Of a stretch of 64,000 nucleotides of DNA, positions 33,783-45,854 are shown piece by piece. The translations under genes were made by a program, and so were the position numbers. The notes below the pieces were generated by a model. The model searched no databases and was not told where the DNA came from. It saw only the letters and a list, made by a program, of their open reading frames with translations. Location of the stretch: positions 5,764,859 to 5,828,858 of the forward strand of contig OY811985.1 in assembly GCA_963681505.1 (NCBI GenBank). The letters run 5' to 3'. The stretch comes from Eunapius fragilis (taxonomy: Eukaryota; Porifera; Demospongiae; Spongillida; Spongillidae). Numbering within the stretch: the first letter of the stretch is position 1; each line of letters begins with the position of its first letter.

Positions 33783-36700
33783 ATGACCGACGAAAACGAA
33801 AGACCTACGTATGTGAGTCAGTTATTTTTATTATTAAAACCGTGTTCTCATCTCATTAACTTCCTCTGTTGCCTATATACAACCATACTTTGGATAGGAA
33901 CCTTCAGAGGGAAGTACAGACAGCGAAGAAATCGAAGAAGAGGTCTACACGCTTCTGTTTCAGAGGTGTAATGAAGGCCATGATGGCATTGTGAACATAG
34001 ACCACTTGGTTGACTACATTGGCCAGCAGACCGCAGAGCATCAGGTTTGGCTTTGAACAAAACCAATTCAATTGGTGAATGCTACGTTTTTTTTGGGGGG
34101 GTGGGGGGCACATGTGTGCGACGCAACAGGAGCACGAGGTCCGGTACAACCTAGACCTCCTCAGAGAGATGCTCCATTGCAGCACCAAGACCAACTGTGT
34201 AGATGAGGCTACCTATGCCCATGTGATCCGCAGGTGGGTGCAGGAGGTACGGAGCAGGAGCGTGTCTGCTACCTCCCTCTGCGAGGAAACACCACAAGAG
34301 GTCGGTCTGATTTTGTTAAAGACCACATGTAGGAATAAAACTTTTTTTTTTTTTCCCCTTTCTATACACTCCACATTTATTCCCTAGGAGGATTGTGTGG
34401 ATGGTGTGGTGGATCACAGTAGTAAGTTGCTTGAATTTCTTTCGTGGGAAGGGTTACCCTCTCTTCTGGTCTCTACCCACACCACACCATTAGTAGGGCC
34501 TGCTGAGGTGAGCAAGGAGAGCCTGGAAGCCAGTGGTGGTGCCTCCTCCCACACATCTGAACTGTAGGCTTGTTTGTGTGTGTGTGTGTGTATGTGTGCA
34601 TGTGTGTGTGTGTGTGTGTGTGTGCGTGTGTGTGTGTGTGTGCATGTGTGTGCTTGTGTGTGTGTGTGTGTGTGCATGTGTGCGTTGTGTGTGTGTGTGC
34701 TTGTGTGTGTGCATGTGTGCGCTTGTGTGTATGTGTGTGTTTGTGTGTGTGTGCATGTGTGCGCTTGTGTGTGTGTTGTCACCCCCCTCCCACACACACA
34801 CACACACACATTTAACCCCTTCTGCACTAATCACCCTCAATATGGCTAGCGATCAACAGGAGCTCATTTCCAACCTTAAGGCAGAGAACAGACGCCTCCA
34901 GGACACAAACCACAACCTTCACCATCAGGTTACCTTCACTGCAGCTCTCTAACGTGTCCCTCATACCGTCCCCTCACCATAGATAGAGCAGTCAGAGGAG
35001 GCTTTGGGTAAACTGGTTGGAGATAATGATGATTTGAAGCAGAGGGTTAAGAAGTATGTGATAAGGGACATAGGATGTGACCAGGTGCATAAGTGGGGGG
35101 GTGAGAGTGGGTGTGGCTAGAAGTGTACTGGTGATGCCCGCTCTGCTTCAGCCTCCAGCATAGTCTTAGTCGACTTTGGGGGGGGGGGTGAGAGTGGGTG
35201 TGGTTAGAAGTGTACTGGTGATGCCCGCTCTGCTTCAGCCTCCAGCATAGTCTTAGTCGACTTGGAGGGGGGGGGGGGGGGGGTGAGAGTGGGTGTGACT
35301 AGAAGTGCACTGGTGATGCCCGCTCTGCTTCAGTCTCCAGCATAGTCTTAGTCGACTGCAAGCACTTGAAAAGGAAAACCATCAGCTTAATAGTGCAGGT
35401 ATGTGTGAGTGCTTCCTGAGTGTGCTTGACATTGAAGATGATTGTTCTTATTTGTGCACTGTTTCTTTTCCTGCACTAACAGTTAATAGGGAACAAGAGA
35501 AGTGTTTGAAGCTGAGCCATAGTGTGGATCGTCAAGTAAACTTTCTATGTTGTTTACCCCCTTGAAAATTTTGTTTTAGAAATATTTGACAAATAGTAAA
35601 AATCATAAGTATCCCCCCCCCCAACAACTGCTGGGTATAACCTCTTAACAAACCAGGGTATCTTGTGTCCCTTCGACTTTCACCATTTCAAATTAAACAA
35701 AATGTTTAAAAATGAACAAAAAAATGACCTCCTCACCTCCACATCATTCACCCATCATCCTCACACCTCATCATTCACCACCTCACTGCCACCTTCACCT
35801 GTCACCCTTTGTGCTTTTTAAAATTAGGACCAAGAACTCCATCAGCTTACTGAAGAGATGTCAAAGATGCAATCACAGTTATCTGCAGTGCACAGGGACA
35901 GAGCGTCTGCTGAAGAGGAGAAGCAGGCCTTAAAGCGGCAGCTGCATCAGAAGGAGGTGCAGTGACTATTATGCATTTCTTATCTGCTTTACTATATTTA
36001 TATGCACATTGTGCATGTGTGTGTTCAGGAATTGATTGAGAAGCATGTTTGTAAGCAGAGGGAACTGGAATCCCTTCATATGGAGCATCTAGCAGAGATC
36101 GATGCCCTTGACAAAAAGGTTAACGAACTTACAAACATCAATGAAAGCCTTCGGTCAGAGCATTCTGAATTGCAAGGAAGATTTGTTGAGCATGAAAGAC
36201 ACAGAAGTTTCCCAGTTTCAAGGTACTGTTGTATTGGTGTGTGTGTGGTGTGTGGAGTTACTCCAGGGGTATTTCAGTACACCGTTTCGTCCATCACTGA
36301 CCTTCCACGATGAGTTGTTGGAGTGCAGTTTGAATGCAAACGACATGTCTTTGCAGACCTCTCAACCTTCATCCAGTGACAGCATGGATAACGGCACAGA
36401 TCAGTCACTTGATGAGTTCAGTAAAGTACTGGCTGAGACGGTTAGCGCATGAAAGGGAGGGGGTGGGGGGGCTCCCTGGGAGCTACACAGGTGGACTAGC
36501 TTTGATCTTTCTGCAGCGCACTCAGATTAAGGAGAAGACAGAGCTCCTAGACAAGGGTTTAACTGAATTAATTTCAACTGATGCCACTCCATCGGGAACC
36601 AGTTCCCGGCTGGAGGGAAGGGATGAGAGTGTTGTTTTGTATGAGCAGTTTGAGAGCAAGGTGTCTGAGCTTGCCAAGAGCAAGCGGCAGTCAGACAGGA

Positions 36701-37726
36701 AGGTGAAAAAGCTCTCTTCTGATGTAAGAAAGCTGAGATCGGAGAACCAAAAATTGAAAGACCAGCTGCGACAGGTACCCCAGTAGAGACATGTAGAAAG
36801 CATTGGATAAGCAATAGTTTTCATTTGTAGAGATCAAAGTCTGATTTGCAGGATGTGAATGTTGAAGTAAGTTGTTGTGTTGCTAAGCACCGAGTGTTGA
36901 TTGGGTTAATTTGCATCATGCTGGTAACTAGGATACTGAACAACAAGGTGAGGTTATAGTTTGGCTATTGGAAGTATAAGACTGAACACATTGCAGGAGA
37001 TGGCACTCCCATCAGTCCAGTGAAGCAAACAGAAAGGTTAGGAGGTGGTGTTACACATATGTGGTGCATATGTTATCTATGGCACCTTCACAGGATATTG
37101 GGTGAACCCCCCCATGTACCCTTCCAGGACAACACAGTATGTGGTTTAAAAAAAATGTTTACTGTAGTTTTGTTATTCCATGCCCTAAAATAACTAACAT
37201 TTCTACATTGCATCTAGGTTGATGCAACAGCTAACCTGGGTGTGGAGCATGCCAGGTGAGACTTGCATTTTGTAAAATTAGTCTATCATAGTACTTTTTT
37301 TGGTTGAATTAGGGAGTCCAGTGGTGAGTCTAGACTAAGCATGGTTTTGAGGGTGAAACAAGCTGTGGTTTCCCTCCTTTCAAGTGAGGTTAAAACTGGT
37401 TGAAGGAGAAGGACAGAATAGTGATGTGCAACCACGCAGTACAGTTCAGGCATTTTGCAGGTGTGTGTTTGTGTATGTGTGTGTACTCCTCCCATTTGAG
37501 TGACCCGCTTGTGATTAGGTTGTGGATCTTGCTGTTGACTCTGTATCACTTATTGAAAGCGGTACTCCTGATCATGGTAGCTACTGTCATTGTTACCCTG
37601 ATGGTGGTGTTGGCAGCTCAGCTACACAGCATCTACGTGTCGTGTTCATTTTCGCCCTTTCGCGTCTTGTTTTCAATGTTTGGATCTGGTGTCCAGCTCA
37701 ACCATCATGGGCCTATCCCTATGTGA
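33783..37726 (+). CDS. EF-hand-like, coiled-coil, KASH-tail membrane protein
   Basis: Probable outer-nuclear-membrane LINC-complex protein, resembling KASH5/LRMP in architecture. Exon 1 (33783-33812, MTDENERPTY) joins 33898-34044, 34130-34300, 34388-34507, 34860-34928, 34983-35053 and further exons. The N-terminal part, with RCNEGHDGIVNIDHLVDYIG and then HVIRRWVQEV about 60 residues later, looks like a degenerate EF-hand pair as in KASH5. Long coiled coil follows (NLKAENRRLQDTNHNLHHQ, LQALEKENHQLN, KLSSDVRKLRSENQKLKDQL). The last exon (about 37520-37726) gives a transmembrane helix (LLIMVATVIVTLMVVLAAQL) and a ~33-residue tail with YVSC, ending NHHGPIPM. KASH peptides are short lumenal tails ending in PPPx; here it is PIPM. 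A small exon at about 37417-37465 restores phase before the membrane exon. KASH assignment is an inference; mid-gene exon limits are approximate. Confidence 0.7.
34568..34810 (+). repeat. GT-rich then CA microsatellite
   Basis: Long GT-rich tract with interspersed GCAT and GCTT, followed by a short (CA)n, in the KASH-like gene intron before exon 34860-34928. Confidence 0.9.
35085..35400 (+). repeat. Triplicated ~115-bp exon-boundary segment
   Basis: The block GTGAGAGTGGGTGTGGCTAG through CTTCAGCCTCCAGCATAGTC plus TTAGTCGACT occurs three times, separated by G-runs. Only the third copy continues into the full exon (GACTGCAAGCACTTGAAAAG). The first two stop after about 27 bases of exon. Confidence 0.9.
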
Positions 37727-37842
37727 ATATTGGTACCACATCAGCTTTTGCGTGTTTACAACATTGTACACATGAATCACAACTCAAGTACACACATCAT
37801 TAAAACATATTATGTGTTGTCTTTTCAGTCAATGTTAATATT

Positions 37843-38571
37843 TCAGACCTCTGTGCCAGAAATCGGTGCTGTTGATGATACTAAGGTCACGTCTACCTTA
37901 GGTAAATTATCCTGGAGAGAAAGGAAAAATTCTTTCAATAGGAATATTCATACTCGCTATAGATGCTGTTTACTCCCATATAGAATTAGGAAAATCATAA
38001 CTAGCTAAAGACAGTGCGTACTTACCAGGCCGCCGTTGGATTCTACCCATGAATCTATCCCAAGGTCCTGCATGGCAGATCCGACGAACCGCTGTAAGTG
38101 GATCTCGCGTAGGCTTCGGGATGATTCCGGAACGCTGGTCTGCTGTCGAAGCTCATCTACGATCCTCGCCATGCTGTAGTAGACAGTGAACACCTGCTGC
38201 CATCCGTTGGTAATGCTACTGGAACACCTGGTCAGTGTGTTCCGACACATCCTAGTGAACTGTTCCAATCCCATCTCCATTAAGGACTGCTTGGCCAGTA
38301 TTGCGGTCAGTTCTGCGTCGACCTTGTCCTGAATTCCGTCCCCTATTTCTCGGAGCCTCCGCGCCACAGCCAACGATGTGGGGTCGTGGCGAACGAGTTC
38401 TGCTTGCTTTGTAGCCACGGAGAACAGATTTGGACTCTTCCATTGTGTTCCCTTCTTGTTGTCCGACATGAATAGAGTAAGAAATTCTCCCGCGACGTTT
38501 TCGGATTGAACTAAGAACTTTTCCTCGTCATTGTCGAGAGAGCTAACCCCGGGACACATAGTTGATTCCAT
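37843..38571 (-). CDS. Bcl-2-family-like protein A, left copy, 2 exons
   Basis: Apoptosis-regulator fold. Exon 1 is 38026-38571 and exon 2 is 37843-37911, 204 residues. BH3-like region: AVARRLREIGDGIQDKVD (the L..IGD core). BH1-like region: SITNGWQQVFTVYYSMARIV, in which the Trp is kept but the family's WGR is WQQ. BH2-like: DSWVESNGGL. An N-terminal helix (ENVAGEFLTLFM) corresponds to alpha-1. Exon 2 encodes DNLPKVDVTLVSSTAPISG then TEV and stop: no hydrophobic anchor. The predicted protein is identical to that of 63234-63962. Whether it is pro- or anti-apoptotic cannot be judged; the BH3 region is nearest the BAK/BOK type. Confidence 0.75.
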
Positions 38572-39275
38572 TTTTTTTCTTACCCTTATTGCAATTGCGG
38601 CAGTAAATCGTATAATTAAACATTTCTTTAAAATTAAGCAAATGGTAGAGATGTGTCCGCCCAGCGGAAGCTGAATGCGCAAATTAAACCTGATGTTGTA
38701 GTCACAAGTCAACCAGTGCAGTATTAAGCCAGGTCCCTCAGTGGGCCATTACATATGACATGGCTGTTACTTACAGCAGGCTAGTATGCAATGGCGCTGA
38801 ATGGCACGGAGACCTTCTCAATAAGCTTTACTGTCCACCTGAACCTGACCCCTGTTTGTCATGAAGCTTTAAACTTCAAAATGTGTTGGAGTTGGGGGAT
38901 TTGGGGGGTGGGGGGGGGGGGGGGGGGGGGCGGCGGTAAAAAAATTTGCAGAGAGACATCATGAAAGATATGGTTTCCTAATATAACGATAAAACTGCAC
39001 AACAGCAATTATCTAGAGTGCAATCAGACACCTGATGAAGCTCAGCCGTACGGTCGGCAATTTATCACCTGCAACTCAAATGAAAAGCGTTAATTCACCG
39101 AGCTAAAGTTAAAAGTTTAGTTGCAGGCAATATAACAGTACGTTGATCCACATGTATGCCGGCCCTTCTAGTGTTCACTGTTTATCAACCTGTCAGTGTT
39201 GGTTTCCTCGCATTACAAATATACACCGGCTAACACTAACAAAAATATTATGGCCAGCTTTTCATTCTCATTATG

Positions 39276-39311
<36 letters not shown>

Positions 39312-39500
39312 CCCCTGAAGTGGGTACGAGGTGCCACTGCACAATCAGTAGATCAATAACATACTTGGGCCAGCTCAACATTAAATAGCTTTGATTCTTT
39401 TTGAGTGGGGAAGGGATACAATACACACACAACACATGTATAAGCGGCATATATGAAGTATAAAGGGTAAAATCTTTCTCAGCCACTCACATTTTATTGT

Positions 39501-39636
39501 TTATACAACTTCAACTTTGGTGTCTGCAGCTTTTAGACCTTGGTTCTTCTACAAAGCAAAAGAAAATTTATGCTATGGTGGCTTCTGCCACACACACACA
39601 CACACACACATACACCACACACACACACACACCACA

Positions 39637-39713
<77 letters not shown>

Positions 39714-40354
39714 CACGATAAGCCGACTAGAAATATCCAACAACGTTACTCCTTATAAAGCTAGGACTATACACGACAGAGCTCACGCTATTAGAGACCT
39801 CAATGGCTGAAATTAGTAGCCCTTACCAGGCCGCCATGTTCTTCTATCCAAACGTCCAGTCCGAGGTCCTGCATGGTGGGTCCGACGAACCGCTGTATGT
39901 GAACCTCGCGTAGTCTTCGGGATGATTCCGGAACGCTGGGCTGCTGTCGAAGCTCTTGAATAATCTTCGCCATGCTGTAGTAGACCGTGTACACCTGCTG
40001 CCATCCGCTGACCATGCTGCTGGAACAATTGACAAGGACAGCACGACACGTCTTGGTGAACTGCGGTAGTCCCATCTCAAACACCGACTGCCTGGCCATT
40101 ATTGTGTTAAGTTGCTTATCCACCATGGCTTCGAATTCGTCTCCAATGCTTTTGACCCTTCGAGCCACGGCCTGTGCAGCTTGGTTGTGGACGGCTTGGT
40201 CGCCGGACGATGACGTTCTCAAGGGACCTTTGGTGACGGGAACGTTCTCAAGGTAGAGATTGACGAATTCTTTTGCCACGCTTTCGCATTCCGTCAGGAA
40301 CGCCTCATCTCCATCTTCTTCGAGGGGCGTCTGAGCTTCTGCCAATAGCGCCAT
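39501..40354 (-). CDS. Bcl-2-family-like protein B, left copy, 2 exons
   Basis: Exon 1 is 39827-40354 and exon 2 is 39501-39548, 191 residues. BH3-like: AVARRVKSIGDEFEAMVD. BH1-like: MVSGWQQVYTVYYSMAKI (WGR replaced by WQQ). BH2-like: LDVWIEEHGGL. The second exon adds KNQGLKAADTKVEVV and stop, with no membrane anchor. A long CA array lies just upstream of the start codon in the same arm. The predicted protein is identical to the right copy at 61461-62310. Confidence 0.75.
39591..39711 (+). repeat. (CA)n microsatellite
   Basis: About 120 bp of CA with a few CACC/CATA interruptions, in the intron of Bcl-2-like gene B; the counterpart is 62104-62222. Confidence 0.95.
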
Positions 40355-40416
40355 TATTTCAACGCCGCGTGGGTGGGGTCCGCCGCATGTAATTGGAACC
40401 CGACAAAACACACGCG

Positions 40417-40720
<304 letters not shown>

Positions 40721-41310
40721 GTGATTATAGAAGCAAAACTAAGTGTTGGTTGATCTCGATTCCTACAGTTTAAAAACCTCTCTTCTAACAATAGAACTAT
40801 AGTAAGTTATCCGCATCAAATATGTCAAATCCTATCTTCATGGCAATTTTAAAAAACAGTATGGGTCTCAAACATCGCTATTTTGTACTATTCTTTTTGC
40901 CCTTGCAAGGTCAAACAATCCTTGACTTATGGAGGTACTGCACTCTTGCCTATTCACCATCCTCCTTATAATTAGAACACAGTAGCAATGCACCATCACT
41001 AATATGAGGTCATGGTAACATCAGTGTGAAGCCATGAAAAGATCACCTAGAGCTCTAAGACTAGAATTCCATGTTTTAAATCAGTAACATTAATATGAAG
41101 AATGATATCATCACATTAATATGAAGAATGATATCATCACAGTGATACATACACACACACATTTTATTACAATTACAAACACTACAATGTGTAGTGTAAT
41201 AAAATAATAAAACTTATTCATCCATTCCACAAAACTCAGTTCAGAGTATAATTCCTTCTTGCAATTCCACCTTCTTCGCAAACAATCACAAAAGATGTAA
41301 TCTGCAGCAC

Positions 41311-41364
41311 TCAGACAGAACTTTCAATGTGGACCTTGGTGTCTGCCTCTACTGGGGTTTGTTT
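41311..41364 (-). CDS. Exon 2 of Bcl-2-like gene C, left copy; exon 1 lost at the gap
   Basis: The minus strand reads KQTPVEADTKVHIESSV and stop after a TAG acceptor, identical to exon 2 (60472-60525) of the right-hand gene C. Its exon 1 should lie upstream (higher coordinates), exactly where the 200-N gap begins at 41492, and it does not reappear after the gap. Confidence 0.8.
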   Translation of the reverse strand, partial: KQTPVEADTKVHIESSV

Positions 41365-41491
41365 CTATGAAGTAAAGATTAAGATTCAACTGCAGGAACC
41401 AAGGTACCCTTCCCACCAAACCTATCCCAACTCACCTATTCCACCTCACACTAAACCTTCCCAGCTGAAGCCCCCTTAATATATTTTATAC

Positions 41492-41691
41492 NNNNNNNNN
41501 NNNNNNNNNNNNNNNNNNNNNNNNNNNNNNNNNNNNNNNNNNNNNNNNNNNNNNNNNNNNNNNNNNNNNNNNNNNNNNNNNNNNNNNNNNNNNNNNNNNN
41601 NNNNNNNNNNNNNNNNNNNNNNNNNNNNNNNNNNNNNNNNNNNNNNNNNNNNNNNNNNNNNNNNNNNNNNNNNNNNNNNNNNNNNNNNNNN
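41492..41691. other. Assembly gap (200 N) at the edge of the inverted duplication
   Basis: Exactly 200 N. Left of it the sequence is the inverted-repeat arm up to the last base; right of it the sequence is unrelated to the matching arm. Confidence 0.95.
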
Positions 41692-41799
41692 CACATGTAC
41701 TGTTTACACACGTGTGACATGCACTTTATACCACACACACACACACATGCTTGCCCTCACGTGCACACACACACATACATGTGTGCACACACATGCGTG

Positions 41800-43262
41800 C
41801 ACACACATGTGTGCACACACACACACACCACCACCACCACCATTAACATGGCTGACATTACACACACAAGCACTCTCTCAAGAAGAGGTGCTATCTCCAG
41901 CCAGCCAGAGTTTTCCCATTTAGAGCTTACCACATGAAGTAAGTAAGGGTCCCAACTATTAAAGGGACTAACCATGCAGTATCAGGTGCATGGGTGTAGG
42001 TATGTTGGATTACATAATCATGTGTAATAGTATACACAAATGGGGCATGTTTTCTTGCCTTCAAATTTTCCCTGAGCCTTCTTCTGTTCTACTGGCATCT
42101 TCTGTTCTACTTGCCAGCATCCCATTGGTCATGAATGTCATCTGGGAGTTGGTGTCATCCTTGCAGTATGTAACACATAGCAGCACGTGGGGAAGTCTAC
42201 TTACAGAGGTGTGTGTACATTGTAGCTGTTGTGTTGTACATTGTATTGTCAAGCCTCCTGTTTCCCAGAGTGTACTCAGATGGCATCCTGTGATCAAATG
42301 ACATTTATTTTTCATAGGAGGACTACCTGTCTTTACGCAAGCCTGGCCACAGCATGCTACACACACCCACACCATGCTGCGTACACCCACACCATGCTAC
42401 ATACACCCACACCATGCTACATTACACCCACACCATGCTACACACACCCACACCATGTTACACACACCCACACCATGCTACACACACCCACACCATGCTA
42501 CGTACACCCACACCATGCTACGTACACCCACACCATGCTGCGTACACCCACACCATGCTACATACACCCACACCATGCTACATACACCCACACCATGCTA
42601 CGTACACCCACACCATGCTATGTACACCCACACCATGCTGCGTACACCCACACCATGCTACATACACCCACACCATGTTACACACACCCACACCATGCTA
42701 CACACACCCACACCATGCTACGTACACCCACACCATGCTACATACACCCACACCATGCTACACACACCCACACCATGCTACATACACCCACACCATGCTA
42801 CATACACCCACACCATGCTACACACACCCACACCATGCTACATACACCCACACCATGCTACACACACCCACACCATGCTACACACACCCACACCATGCTA
42901 CACACACCCACACCATGCTACGTACACCCACACCATGCTACATACACCCACACCATGCTACATACACCCACACATGCTACGTACACCCACACCATGCTAC
43001 ATACACCCACACCATGCTACATACACCTACATACACCAATACCATGCTACACACACCCACACCATGCTACGTACATGGATCTACAGGTGAAGAGCAGGAA
43101 TCTGTGTTGGTAGTTGGGTGCAAAGGTCCAAGACAAATCCAATAGACTTGAGTCCCACCTATCATACCATAAATAGCCTGTTTGTATTATCAGCAGACAT
43201 TATGATTTTGCATACAACATGGTCTGAGGATGAGGTGTGTGTGTGTGTGTGTGTGTGTGCAT

Positions 43263-43304
<42 letters not shown>

Positions 43305-43440
43305 CTGACAGGAAGATTGACCCAATGATCCAATTCACTTTCCCTGGCTGCAAAGTGCAGTGATTAAAATGCTGTGTACTCTTTTGAAGGTGTACATTAA
43401 ATTATTGGATGCCTCACATGTGCTGAGGTAATGTATGATG
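41800..43440 (+). repeat. Segmental duplication, copy 1 (with expanded minisatellite)
   Basis: Shares scattered blocks in the same order with 46495-47420: CCCATTTAGAGCTTACCACA, CATAGCAGCACGTGGGGAAG, TCCTGTTTCCCAGAGTGTAC, GGAGGACTACCTGTCTTTAC (one base differs), and ATTATGATTTTGCATACA. No coding frame is conserved between the copies. Confidence 0.85.
42355..43072 (+). repeat. 20-bp minisatellite, about 36 copies
   Basis: Near-perfect ACACCCACACCATGCTACAT units with variation at two positions (TACAT, TACGT, TACAC, TGCGT). All three frames stay open, giving false ORFs rich in His, Thr and Pro. Confidence 0.97.
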
Positions 43441-43599
43441 TAATGGTTAGTAATAAGTATAAAGTTAATCATAGATTGAATGTGTGTTTTGACTTAAGTC
43501 ACAAATCTCATTGATTATTTCATGTGGCCTTAGCTACCTTCATATGGTGGATGATAGGACAACTCCAAAAATCAGTGAATATATACATGTAGAATGTGA

Positions 43600-45140
43600 G
43601 CAGCAGAATGTGTATGCAAAGCGCAATATTTACAATATGCTAACTGCTTCTTTGCTTTGATCGTAGTCCACATAAAGCCATGATTTTGCCATTTGATGCA
43701 TCTGAGCAAACACTACAACAGTTCTTGCAGGGGGGCTCCTACCAACATAGTCTGCTTGCATAAGTAGCAGTGCACAGTTCAGAATCCTTTTGTATAATGA
43801 AAATGACTTTAGCGGTACAAAATGATGTAGCAACTTTTCATTTTGACTTTCAAGCCTGTTCCAATGGTTAGCCTGTGTGCTTATGCTTATCTGCATTAGC
43901 AAGGCTTTGGCAACAGCTTCAGTAAAGTCAGAGTACTGCATCCTGGGTGGAACTTCTTGTACAAGAGATAGGCATCAGTTTCCACAATCCCAGGAACAGT
44001 TGCCACAACAAGGTTTGTCCAAGACTGGGTTGGCCATGCTGTTTCAAGTGCCAGGCCTCCTTGATGCATGTGATTGCTGATGTCTATAATCGATGCTGCA
44101 TCAAAATAGGATTCTTTCGCTTGACAGTTTTGTTAAACACTTCTGTCTGTCCTACCTCCTCCCCATCTTCATCAGGCATCTCTCTCGATCTGTGCTTGTT
44201 TGATGGCTTACCAGGAAGAGCTGTAGAATGCGTGGACACAAAACACTTTCTAACTTTTGTCTCCCCATGCATGGGCCATGATATTACACTGAACACTGCC
44301 AATACCTCCCCTTCACTGACCTTCTTGCATCCTTAAAGGTGACCACACACTAGGCAACATGTTGCGTGCAAACCTATGAATTTTTGTAAATTTCTAGTAA
44401 AATATCAGTAAATTAATGTTTACTGAAAAAATAATAGAGTTGCACGCAACATTGTTGCCTAGTGTATGGTCGCCTTAAGGCAAGCGGTCTGAAGTCCAAT
44501 TTCTGATAACTGTCAGCATATGGGATGGAAATGACAGCATCCAATAGTCGAGTGGTATCCTACACATCTCATCCACATCGTTTCCCCACAAGATGTGTGC
44601 TCCAAATCTAGGCACACATCTCCAGTCTTCAAGGACTCTCTTCCATTGTACTCCATGGTAAAATGTTGTCAGAATTGTCAACTTCTTGCTCATGCTGTTC
44701 TGCAAGAGCCACTGCTGGAGACACTGCTTCTGCTAAAATGGAGGGTGGAGGGTTTACATTTGTGCTACCACTGCTGCTTGCATCAATGACTTGACATTTC
44801 AGGCTGCACGCTGCTAAGGCCATTGAAACCCCTACCTCACTAAAACATACTAGGTATATTACTTTTCTCCCAATCCCTTGGACTTCTTCGACCATCCCAT
44901 CCAGTTCCTTTGTTTGCAGACAGCCTTCCAAACCTTTGCTTTGCTGGCTTTTCCCCAAAAACCTTGATTGCACTACACGACACGCAATCACCAACCAAAA
45001 ATGGTATTTACCAACTGATAGTAGGAGCTGCGCAAAGCTAATGACAGCATATGTGTTTGAGCTTATATACATAAAAATTAAACAGAAACTGCCTTGTGTG
45101 GTTGAAAGTGCAGTGCAACACCTAGCCATAAGGTACAAGT
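43600..45140 (-). pseudogene. Decayed piggyBac-like DDE transposase
   Basis: Minus-strand fragments in the expected order but broken by frameshifts and stops. A fragment MCRIPLDYWMLSFPSHML (about 44510-44580) resembles the start of the DDE_Tnp_1_7 region. Then AHAWGDK/RKCFVSTHSTALPGKP (about 44210-44290), IIDISNHMHQGGLALE (about 44050-44090), WTNLVVATVPGIVETDAYLL (about 43960-44030), and after a 1-nt shift MQYSDFTEAVAKALL (about 43900). The catalytic middle is missing where a TTAA-flanked MITE sits. Family assignment rests on eye-recognised patterns and is moderate. Confidence 0.5.
44333..44478. mobile_element. TTAA-flanked MITE, ~138 bp
   Basis: Bounded on both sides by TTAA. Inner ends are inverted repeats: AGGTGACCACACACTAGGCA at left against the complement of TGCCTAGTGTATGGTCGCC at right, with similarity over about 38 bp. 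TTAA targets are used by piggyBac and Kolobok elements. It lies inside the decayed transposase region. Confidence 0.8.
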
Positions 45141-45426
45141 GTCATGAAAGGACAGAGTTGCAAGCGTCATGAAAGAAAATATTATTGTAGCTGTTACTTA
45201 TCTTATCAGTGCACAACCTGCCACATGAAGGTATTGAAAGGCCATATGGCATAGTCAAGGATTTGTGACTTAAGTCTCAAATGCCCCCACTAGCGTTGCA
45301 TGCGGTGAACTCACGCAGAGTCGGTACGCCTCGTCCCGTGTATAGTTTGGGGGGATAACGGGTTGTTACGTGACCCCCCGCAGCAGGGTGTGTGGGTAGG
45401 ACGGAATAAACAAGAAGTTACAAGAG

Positions 45427-45687
45427 CGGATCCAGCGAGGGGGTCCTGGGAGTCCGGGCCCCCCTCCTCGGGCCCTCAATAATGACTATGAAATAATTAT
45501 CTAATGCAGTGTTTTGAATTTTTTAAAAGTTCAGCGCTTTCCCTCTATATTGTATCTTGAATTCTGCATATGCGCATGCTGCATTACATCTCTCTCCCCA
45601 TACCCTTAGTTCGACATGGCCTCATTCATTATTCATTTTGGACCCCCCCCCCCCCCCCCCCCCCCTCGCCGAATTCCTGGATCCGCC
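45427..45687. mobile_element. MITE-like element with GCGGATCCAG ends
   Basis: GCGGATCCAG at 45427 is mirrored by CTGGATCCGC ending at 45687, and AGCGAGGG inside the left end by CCCTCGCC near the right end. The interior has C/G runs and no ORF. Ends are short and imperfect and no clean target duplication is seen. Confidence 0.5.
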
Positions 45688-45854
45688 ACTGAGTTAGGTG
45701 GAGTTGGTCTAGGCTAGGAGTTGTGTCTGATGAGGTGAAGCATGCATGTGTTGGTACACTTAACCACGGTTAACTATGCTTTAACCTTCATATTACTTAA
45801 CCTTGTGGCTCTACATGTATGTCCAACAAGAAAGTTAGTGGTATACGGGAATGG

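Noticed and set aside
42229-43145. Long overlapping ORFs of repeated His/Thr/Pro/Met-Leu on the plus strand
   Set aside because: All three frames stay open because the 20-bp minisatellite lacks stops; no family similarity and no conserved frame with the second duplicate.
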